From NCBI GenBank assembly GCA_009801085.1, contig VNWV01000016.1, positions 248,001 through 312,000 on the forward strand: 64,000 nt of DNA. The letters run 5' to 3'. Below are positions 56,740 through 64,000 of the stretch, piece by piece (position 1 is the stretch's first letter; each line of letters begins with the position of its first letter). A program made the position numbers and the translations under genes. This stretch comes from Lasiodiplodia sp. COLG20 (lineage: Eukaryota > Ascomycota > Dothideomycetes > Botryosphaeriales > Botryosphaeriaceae). The notes under the pieces are model-generated. The model did not search any database, had not been told where the DNA came from, and worked only from the letters and a program-made list of their open reading frames with translations.

Positions 56740-57390
56740 ATGGAAATGCCCAACACGCTCCAAGACAGCCCAGTCACGCTCGGTTCGGACGCTATAGCAA
56801 GCTCAAGAGAAGTCGCGAAGACCGTCGAAGCTGAAGGAAAAGAGGCACAAAGGGTTTATGACACGGATGAGGAGGACCATACCTTGGTACATCATACTTA
56901 CAACCCTGGCAGACATAAGCAAAGCGACAGCTTCCCCACCGAGATCCGGCAATGGTTTCTACTTTACGGAGACGGCGACCCGAACAATCCTAAGCAACGG
57001 CGCTACGTGAGAACCTTCGATGAGGACCTGAACAGTATCAATCATGTCGGGAAATACACAATCCTGAGCAACGATGTTGCCTCCCGGATCTGGAAGAACA
57101 GCACGTATGCGAAGCAATGTACTGGCCGCTGGACTTCTAGTTATGGAAGAACCAGTTGTCGTTGGGGGCGGGCGATGGGGGGCCTTGGGCGCGCGGGGCC
57201 ACCGCTGGGGAAGTCATCCGCGATGAGATTGCCATCCTGGTCTGTCGTCCTCTCCCACGGACGAAAGCAGTCGGGGTCAGGGGTGCCGACGAATGGCAGG
57301 TTGCCGTTGTTGGGCCGGTGGACAATCTTGCCGCAAGTCTCCACGATTCGCACGGGCGGGCAACGGGGTACTGGCGTGGTGGCTACTTGA
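56740..57390 (+). CDS. Uncharacterised protein, 3' end uncertain
   Basis: Open from ATG 56740 to 57390 (216 aa). The first 130 residues look real (SREVAKTVEAEGKEAQRVYDTDEEDHTLVHH, FPTEIRQWFLLYGDGDPNN, RTFDEDLNSINHVGKYTILSNDVASRIWKNS). After about 57110 the translation becomes Arg/Gly/Ser-rich and loses coding character, while the opposite strand gains it. An intron starting GTATGC at 57108 may lead to another end. No family recognised. Confidence 0.45.
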   Translation: MEMPNTLQDSPVTLGSDAIASSREVAKTVEAEGKEAQRVYDTDEEDHTLVHHTYNPGRHKQSDSFPTEIRQWFLLYGDGDPNNPKQRRYVRTFDEDLNSINHVGKYTILSNDVASRIWKNSTYAKQCTGRWTSSYGRTSCRWGRAMGGLGRAGPPLGKSSAMRLPSWSVVLSHGRKQSGSGVPTNGRLPLLGRWTILPQVSTIRTGGQRGTGVVAT

Positions 57391-57494
57391 GCCTGCTCGA
57401 AGAGCAGCTGCGCGCCTGGAGAGCCGTCGGGGCTTGACCGCTGAGCGGTGCCGTCTCTTATAGAAAATGGAGGCTGGGCTCTTCTCCCAGTCAC
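57141..57494 (-). CDS. Possible minus-strand exon, Pro-rich, antisense to the previous gene
   Basis: About 110 residues with strongly biased codons (many GGC, AAC, GAC, CCC) read RIVETCGKIVHRPNNGNLPFVGT, FRPWERTTDQDGNLIADDFPSGGPA. No ATG opens the frame, so an upstream exon is needed. It overlaps the 3' part of the + strand ORF; one of the two is probably wrong beyond about 57110. No family recognised. Confidence 0.3.
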   Translation of the reverse strand: MTGRRAQPPFSIRDGTAQRSSPDGSPGAQLLFEQAQVATTPVPRCPPVRIVETCGKIVHRPNNGNLPFVGTPDPDCFRPWERTTDQDGNLIADDFPSGGPARPRPPIARPQRQLVLP

Positions 57495-57774
57495 GGGGAA
57501 GAATGGACTAATGTACCAGCCCTTTTCCTCTAACGACTCTTGGTGTCACATGAGCTACACAGCATATTATGAATTCCTAGAAAAAGAAATTACAATACAG
57601 TGAATAGGTCCATGAGATCTATGCGATGTTTCCTCTGAGTGAACAAAATCATCAAAATCAAGAATATGGGCATATTTGTGCTGAACGCCCCATCCCTAGT
57701 GTTTCAAACGAGGTGAAACGCCGTAAAGTACGATAAGGAGACCCAGAATGGCGCAAACAAAAACGTAAAAGTAA

Positions 57775-58629
57775 TCAGAAGCGTTCCGAATTAAGTTTCC
57801 TGTATAGCTTATTTAGTAACACATATATATTCATCTTATAGGGCAGATTGAACATCGATTTCATGCGATGAATGCCGCCGGACTTCCTCTCAGGGGGGGT
57901 TTCGTCACATTGCCTTAACCCGGGGCTCCACGATTGGATGCCGCCCCTGATTGGGGGTGGGGGGAACTTGTTCCTGCCGTTCACGACCAGCTCGAATATA
58001 CCCTTGGCCATGTCCGTGGCGAGATCGATCATTCGCGTGACGGTATAAAATCTGAAGTCGACCTCGAAATCTGAAATGTTGGCAGCCTGGTCAGACGCAA
58101 GGAGAGCCGGGAGCACTGGTCCAACCAAGAGCTCTCTGTCTCTCTTGTTCTTCGATACACGCTTAACGAGAGCTGTTTGTACAGCGACATCAGATTGGAT
58201 TCTCCAAGCAGACGGGGAGTGTGATTATTTACCCTCGACGAAGACCATGCCTATGACGCAAAAGTAGTCGTTCGCAAGACGCCTCGTCTCGATCGCGAGC
58301 TGCCAGTCCCAGTGGGAGACCCCGGCCGGCAGCATCGCTCCGAGGCGCCTCGCCTGCAGCATGTCCAGCGAACCCATCAGACTCCAAAATGCTGAGGTGG
58401 TGCGGAATGCATATCTGCGATCTATGCAGCTCTGCAGCCTCTTTCCGACATCGAGGATTGCGAGGTACAGTTGGTCCATGAACATTGCTTCAGGGCTTTT
58501 TGACATGGCGGGCGAGGGTTCCTGTGGCGACAGTGTGCCTTGAAGCTTGGGCTGCCCCTCGGGATGTTGTTGGGACGCTGAGACTTCCGCTTTGGAACTG
58601 GACCTCTGCTGCTTGTAAGTAACAGCCAT
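57775..58629 (-). CDS. Uncharacterised protein, family C copy 2
   Basis: Two exons, 58629-58233 and 58172-57775, with a 60-nt intron in phase 1, giving 264 aa. An alternative start at 58506 (MSKSPEAMFMDQ) would match the start of copy 1 more closely. Conserved parts: SPEAMFMDQLYLAILDV, LANDYFCVIGMVFVEG before the intron, and LVKRVSKNKRDRELLVGPVLPALLASDQAANIS after it. The C-terminal 90 residues (ELVVNGRNKFPPPP, MNIYVLLNKLYRKLNSERF) differ from copy 1. Function unknown. Confidence 0.7.
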
Positions 58630-59103
58630 GCGACCGGATGATTCGGATAGCCTACCGTGGGGCTGCGCAGCTACCCCGTTGTACGTACTGCTCGTGTGAT
58701 GGAGACTGGGAAGGACGTTCCCGGGCAGAAGTAGTAATGAAGCCACAGTTGCTGAATGGTGAGGGAGACAACCATGGTTCGGTTCGGCTTCACGCTGAAG
58801 CGTGGTTCGGCCCGGTCGCGCGCGACCGTGGTTGACAGGAAGGCACCACTGACCCTGAAGCGCCTGCCCACCAAGCGCACGCCCAAACTACCTCATCTAC
58901 CAAACCACCTCCCCTGCCCCTCCGAGTCGTACCTTCGCCATCGCTTCTTCCTCATTCTCAACTATCGCCAAAGCACGACAACAGCAGACACCCGCAATGC
59001 AGTGTCATCGCCCAGCAGAACGTCTCTGACCCGCGCGCCCTCGCCCAGCAGGAACCCTCGGCCCCTGGACTCCAACCTCCGTCTTCGGCTCCCGGTTCCC
59101 AGA
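58630..59103. other. Divergent promoter, no gene seen
   Basis: An ORF continues upstream from the next gene but is Arg/Thr/Pro-rich without protein character. No repeat recognised. Confidence 0.45.
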
Positions 59104-59880
59104 ATGTCGGGTGTAGAGATAGGACCCGCCTTGAAGCTGGCTCCAGTCATGATCAACGTTTTGACCAACTACACCCAGATCGCCAACGCATACAAAGCCT
59201 TCTTCTATTACAAGAAGTATGTACCTGCGTTCACAATAAATCTTGCGACAGAAGAAATCATCTTCAAATCGTTCGTCAGACGTATATTGCTACAAACCAC
59301 TGGAGCTGAAGAGGCAGACGGCATGCTGGAGGAGATGATGCAGAGTCATGTGAGCGATCTCATGAAAGAAAAGCTCCAATGGCTGCCGGAGGCGATGGCG
59401 AGATCATTCTGGAGAGCACTATTGAGGTGCATCGCACCATTTCCCGTTTGATGGCGTTGATTGCGAAATACGACATGGACGAAGAAACTGTTAGCACCCC
59501 TTCCATACCTCAATGGCTGGTCGCTAACACATCTACGCAAGGTCGATCATAAATAGAATCCCCAAAACAAGTCCCGGATGCTGTTCAAGAAGGAAAGCTA
59601 CATTCAGAAGTTGGGGGCTTTGAGTAGCGCCAACAACGAACTCGAGACGCTGAGCCAAATTATCGTCGAGAAACATCTGGCCAACCCTGCGAAGATACCA
59701 GGAGAGATTGCGCGACATCGTGATGATATTATTGGACTCCTTCTCAGTGTCAGGAATTCCTGGTCCTGTTTGGCAACATCCCACAGCCAGCACATGGCAT
59801 ATTTGGCAACCCCAATGGACCTTTTCCTAAAGCCTAGGATTGAATTAATTCATCGTCTCACACAAGATCGTAGCAGATGA
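59104..59880 (+). CDS. Standalone HeLo-like N-terminal-domain protein
   Basis: Modelled as three exons, 59104-59349, 59403-59489 and 59557-59880 (introns of 53 and 67 nt, donors GTGAGC and GTTAGC, second with a GCTAAC branch point), all phase 0, giving 218 aa. MSGVEIGPALKLAPVMINVLTNYTQIANAYKAFF and FTINLATEEIIFKSFVRRILL follow the opening of fungal HeLo-like/prion-inhibition domains. Later SRMLFKKESYIQKLGALSSANNELETL and SVRNSWSCLATSHSQHMAYL match their second half. Such domains form membrane-active bundles in incompatibility systems; here there is no NACHT or kinase partner in cis. If the first intron is not spliced, the gene is frameshifted. Confidence 0.55.
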
Positions 59881-60864
59881 GCATGTGTGAATACTATTGG
59901 TGTATGAGAAGAAATGCTTCCACCCGTGTGCCGGGTTGGCCTTTGCACGCGGCAGCCCATCTTCTGTGTCAATGATGAAACGGCACGCACATGAGATCGC
60001 TTTTAAGCGCATTTCCTGCCCGTTCTGGGGGGAGACTATCGGCGGCGGGCAAGCCCAATACAGAAGTCCAGGCTCAAACAACGTGCGCCGTCATAGACTT
60101 TGTGAACATTCACGTGTGCGGACGGTGGTCCTTTGCCGCGCAGAATGTGGCCTGGAAGAAGATAGACGGACACGAAATTTTGGTGAAACTTGGGTAGTTG
60201 AAGCTATCGTCCGGACGTGAATGTATAATTATTAATTCTACATTTCCATCCGGATGATGGCTTCATCTACCCATGGCATTGGCGAAAAATAAATCCACGC
60301 TCGCCGTCGGCTGCAATACGCTCATTTAGCGTCAGCTTCCACCATTTTCTGTGGTTGAAGGATTTGGTGGCGCAGCTATCTTCTGAGTATTACACCACTT
60401 CGGTGCTGCGCCGAGAGCTCTGCCTTACTTGGGGAACAACGCAATACTTGGTTCAGCGCAGCGGAGTCCAGTATCATCACGGAGTAGAAGTAAGTCATAG
60501 ACTCCAAACGATTTTCGATTTTCTCGTGAAAGGTTGAAGTAAGATGGTGAATGGAATATACATCATTTGCATGGGCCAAAGGTGGCTGCTTTCGTTTGGG
60601 GATAGTCCTGTAGCGCCGAGTGGCTATCCATTGTTTCAAAATCATACGCTGGTGCTTTGAGGAATGTATCATCCTCAGAGCTCCCTCTGCCAGAAAAATC
60701 CTCCATCTCCGAGATAATTTCAGATTGAAGCCAGATTCTGGTTAAGCAGCTTAGCATCCTTGGGGACTGTATCCTTTATGGCCCCCTTTTCCACTGCAGA
60801 GCCTCCGCTGCATTGGCCAAGTCGTTCCATGTCCTCAATTCCTCCTGGGCCTTCGTTTCCTGCT
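59881..60864. other. Intergenic with a degenerate MITE copy
   Basis: Besides the repeat at 60192-60315, an open minus-strand stretch 60862-60710 (EAGNEGPGGIEDMERLG...) directly after the stop of the next gene may be an extra 3' exon or a displaced C-terminus. Confidence 0.4.
60192..60315. repeat. Degenerate second copy of the mariner-type MITE
   Basis: Hairpin arms GGGTAGTTGAAGCTATCGTC (60192) and its near complement ending TTCATCTACCC (60272) equal the inner hairpin of 22656-22887. 60273-60315 (AAATAAATCCACGCTCGCCG within) matches the left outer part of that element in reverse. The other terminus is lost. Confidence 0.65.
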
Positions 60865-62185
60865 TCAATGGACCCTCAGGAAGCCAGTTCTTTCATCAAT
60901 CCTCACGGCCACATGCTTCAAATCTCGATCCTTCAGTTTTGGAGCCTTCCGCGTCCCTTCGCCAGACATGAACGCCCAATCGCCAGTGATGTAAATGACA
61001 GCCCACCCCCAGGCATTATTCCAGTCTTGTCGAATGGCATGCCGAGTTCTGTTGCCAATACAACCACCGTACTTAAGTCTCATGAGGGTAGCGTGGTTCA
61101 CCCAGCCCCTTGCGCGTTCAAAGCTGGGCGCGGTGCTGCTGCTAACCCACTTCACGACTTCATCCTGTAACCGGCGGTCTTCCTTGATTTTTCCGGGGAT
61201 GCTGTCCACGTTTTTCTCACCCCAAGCCGCGATAATAGCATCTATGGCTGAGATCGTGCGATCGGGCGTGGATTGGTTTTGCGCTTCGAGGGCGGTTTGA
61301 TGGCCTGTTTCATGATATGCTGGTCAGCCTCTTGTTCTGTCTCTTTGATTCAGAAGGTTTTGTGGTCGATGGATTTAAGATACCATTCTCGATCTCAGTC
61401 AGCGCCTGCCGCTTCTCCTCGTCATCATCCGTGTCATCCTCATATCGACATATGTGCTGCTCTGAGGTGATGCTGCGGGAGGCAGTTCGCGTGCTCTGGG
61501 TATCAGCGATATTTTTGCGGACGTATGGCTTCTGGGTGCGTGTCCTGGAGCTGTCCGGCACATCGACGCTGATCTTGGGGCTGAGAGAGCTACCCGACGC
61601 TTTCAGTCTCTGCTTCTTGCTTGCCCTCTGCGGCAGCTCAATATCACCGGTTCTCTTCTTCGGAGCGATGGCCGTCGCACGTTCCTTGCGGTTGTGGCTT
61701 TCCTGCTGCTTGCGGGTGATGGGCTTCGTCAGGTTGGAGTCACGTCGCGCTTCCGATCCCTTGGCTGCTGGACTCGGCATATCTTTGAGAGCTGGCATAC
61801 TTTCGATATTATTTGCACCAGCGATATGGGCGCCAGTGGTCGTAGTCTCTTCGGGTACTGTCTGTCGAATGGCCTCGTTCGTGCTGTCACGGTCGGGGGA
61901 CTGTTCATGTGAAGTAGGACGGATTGATGAAAAGAAGTGGTAGCTGAGCTGTTGAGGCACCGGTGCCGCAGTAGTATCAAAGATTCGATAGCTTGGACTG
62001 TTGTCGGCGGGGGCTGGGGGAGTTTCAAGATCCTTGCCATCTTGCACGGAGGCTTGAGGTTCATTCTGCTTGCCGTTCGGGTTTGTGGGATCGTAGGGCC
62101 GGAATGGAAGTTCTGGCGTCTGCACAATTGGTCCCGTCATTGTCGGTCGGAACCGCGGGCCGTTTCCAATGTTGTCGCCCGGCAT
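60865..62185 (-). CDS. Nuclear-type charged protein, family D copy 1
   Basis: Two exons, 62185-61384 and 61319-60865, with a 64-nt intron in phase 1 after the Asn-Gly codon boundary (EIENG), giving 418 aa. The first 260 residues are disordered and rich in Ser, Thr and basic clusters (PKKRTGDIELPQRASKKQRLK, a likely nuclear signal). They end in an acidic patch (YEDDTDDDEEKRQ). Exon 2 encodes a compact region: AIIAAWGEKNVDSIPGKIKED, VSSSTAPSFERARGWVNHATLMRLKYGG, WGWAVIYITGDWAFM. The block from VDVPDSSRTRT to the intron resembles the protein at 62887-64000. No known domain. Confidence 0.7.
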
Positions 62186-62886
62186 TTTGCTAGGTCTGGG
62201 GTGAGCGGGTAGTCTAGTGGAGCGGGTGCGTGCGGACTCGTTACCTCAGAGCTAGCGCGACCAAAGGATAAGATCGACAGTCGGCATAGATGGTGAAGTC
62301 CGGGCAGCGAAGAGAGGTGCCGGCAAGCTGTGCCGATGCGGTTTAGAGTAACGCGAGTGAGAGGCGGGCTCCCTGCGGCAAGGGTGGATGTTTAGCTGCG
62401 CAGAGTGAGTAGCAAGGTGTTTGAGCGCACGGGTCACATTTGGAAGCAGGCGGAAGCCGCCAGTGCCGCTCTGTTGACACGCGAGGCGCGGTTTTCGCGT
62501 TGATATACTATAACTGTGACGTCACTCCAGTAAACGCGTCCAGCCTGGAATCCAGCATGGCGCACAGCAAAATGGATCTTAAGATGGACTGAATTGAGCA
62601 GGCTCAGATAATTAAGATGAGGATTCAAGCAGTCTCACACACAAGAAAGATGGCTGCCCATCTTTCTCTCCTTCCTCTATAGACCTTTTCTTCCCCGAAT
62701 TCCATTTTTGTTGAAGCCATTTCTATCTTCAGATCGTATTTTCGCCAAAAGGCTCGGCAGCCTTGCAAGCGCCATCCATTTCTATCCAATTCCTCTCTTG
62801 TGGAGTTTTAACACATTGCTAAATGAATATATAGGCTTGTCCCAGAGCAGAACCATGCCAAATCCTTCCTTCGCATGTGCATATGG
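62186..62886. other. Intergenic, no gene seen
   Basis: Promoter of the previous minus-strand gene and 3' flank of the next. Nothing recognised. Confidence 0.5.
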
Positions 62887-64000
62887 CTATTGGAGCCTGG
62901 AACGCTTCGACTTGCGTTTCTTGAGAGCTTCAACGGATCGGGAGCTAGGCTTGGCGGAAGATGGCGTCGTAGATGCTGGTTGCGACTTCGTGGGGAGTGC
63001 CGGAGTAGAGGGATTGGCCTTGAATTCCTCCAACGGCTGCTTGACGATGGAAGAGGATGTAGCTTTTCCTGCTGGGCCTTGATTAGACTTCTATCTACAG
63101 AGCGCACGATTATAATCCATGCTTACCCTTCTTCTGCACCTTTGGCGCCTTCGCTTCTTGAGTCTTCATGCTAGCCTCCGTTGACCTGTTTTCCACGTTG
63201 ATGGTACCTGTTTCATCTTATCATGATCAGTATTGTTTCTTTCGCGTTGACTGGAAGCCAAAATCGTCTTCGCAGCCGACTCACCATTCTGCTTCTTGGC
63301 CGGCATATGCAACTTCTCCTCCTCGTCGTCGTCGTCACCCTCATCTTCGTACTCCATCTGGCGCTTGCGCTGGATCGATGTCTTCCTGCGGGTCCCGCGA
63401 AGAGTCGTCTGGACGTCAGCCATCGTGAAGCTGGTGCGTGACTTTCTCCTGGAGCTGTGTTGCACATCAACATTGGTGCTGGGGTTGGAAACCATGTCCG
63501 AATTTACGGGCTCCGCATTTGTCTCTGGGAGCTTGGGGCCATTGTGCTTCTTCTTCAAAGTGGTGACGGGCTCACGCTCCTTGTCCTCCTGCTTGATGGC
63601 GGGGCCCTTCATCAGATCAACTTGCGAACGCATCTCCGATTCCTGGAGAACTGAACTCGACTCAGCTTCAGGTGCTGTGGGTGCCTCGATGCCGTCTCCG
63701 CCTTGGGCATGGGTGCCCTGCGCCGTGGCCTTTTCGAACGCCCTGACTATGGGCTCCACCGAGGTGTTATCAGCGTTTCCCTGAGCAAGAAGCTGCTGAA
63801 CGAATGCTAAGTGAGGTGATGCAAGGATCTGGAGACCGAGCTGGTGCGCCACTGGATCAGCAGCGGGAGCATCGGCGCCCTGACGCGGGATATCGACTGA
63901 GTCTGCGACATCGTTGGAGGCGGCTCGCCGCTTGTTCCTCTTGCGCTCTACCCTTTCGGGATCGAAGGCTCGAAACTGATGGCGTGCTTGATTGGGACCT
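62887..64000 (-). CDS. Nuclear-type charged protein, family D copy 2, 5' end beyond the window
   Basis: Exons 64000-63285 (continuing past the window), 63207-63127 and 63077-62887, introns of 77 and 49 nt in phase 1. The visible part starts GPNQARHQFRAFDPERVERKRNKRRAASND, contains AHQLGLQILASPHLAFVQQLLAQ, then VDVQHSSRRKSRTSF, DVQTTLRGTRRKTS and an acidic run YEDEGDDDDEEE before the NG intron. It ends in a strongly basic tail KKRKSKRSRLQ. The block before the first intron parallels copy 1, including intron position and phase. The tail and basic clusters suggest a nuclear or chromatin-bound protein. No known domain. Confidence 0.7.

Noticed and set aside
59104..59880. Frameshift plus nonsense in the HeLo-like gene
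   Set aside because: Two introns of 53 and 67 nt in phase 0 remove both problems, so I report it as probably intact, with the doubt stated.
62186..62260. GTAGTCTAGTGG resembling a tRNA D arm
   Set aside because: No matching acceptor stem, anticodon arm or T arm follows.

Overview
The window is nuclear DNA of a filamentous ascomycete (Pezizomycotina). Genes carry short GT-AG introns (mostly 47-95 nt) with CTAAC-like branch points and lie on both strands without operons. Typical families are HET-domain proteins, NACHT NLRs, MFS transporters, a sedolisin, and small secreted proteins. No rRNA, tRNA, CRISPR array or prokaryotic signal was seen. Exon joins were chosen by eye from splice consensus, reading frame and family resemblance, and were not computed.

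0-24.8 kb (mostly ordinary genes): a broken DUF4185-like secreted protein gene at the left edge; a HET-domain gene next to a divergent protein kinase; a secreted type-B carboxylesterase; an arrestin-like protein; a GNAT acetyltransferase; a cysteine-rich small secreted protein; two MFS transporters flanking a PaiB-like FMN-binding protein; a tandem pair of uncharacterised proteins whose promoters were duplicated too; and an NmrA-like reductase.

24.8-45.8 kb (recognition and secretion genes): a PNP-like/NACHT/ankyrin NLR, a sedolisin, an unknown helical protein, a second NACHT NLR ending in a charged coiled coil and a membrane segment, a DUF3632-like protein, an RNase T1-like secreted protein that lacks one catalytic histidine, a secreted metallo-beta-lactamase-fold protein and a disordered protein.

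45.8-64 kb (accessory block): nearly every gene belongs to an unrecognised family present in two or three local copies. They are (a) a tandem trio of tail-anchored proteins with an FHA-like beta-rich region, a conserved intron position and shared promoter motifs; (b) a pair sharing a domain of about 95 residues, with decayed N-terminal fragments between; (c) a pair sharing an FMDQ-Y and an LLASDQA motif; (d) a pair of acidic/basic nuclear-type proteins sharing an intron position. A standalone HeLo-like protein gene sits among them. This looks like local birth and death of lineage-specific genes, and it is the best candidate in the window for an undescribed system.

Three miniature DNA-transposon-like elements (TA-flanked mariner type, 8-bp-duplication hAT type, and one with 55-bp inverted ends), a degenerate second mariner-type copy and a separate hairpin lie in the intergenic DNA. 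The right end cuts a minus-strand gene.
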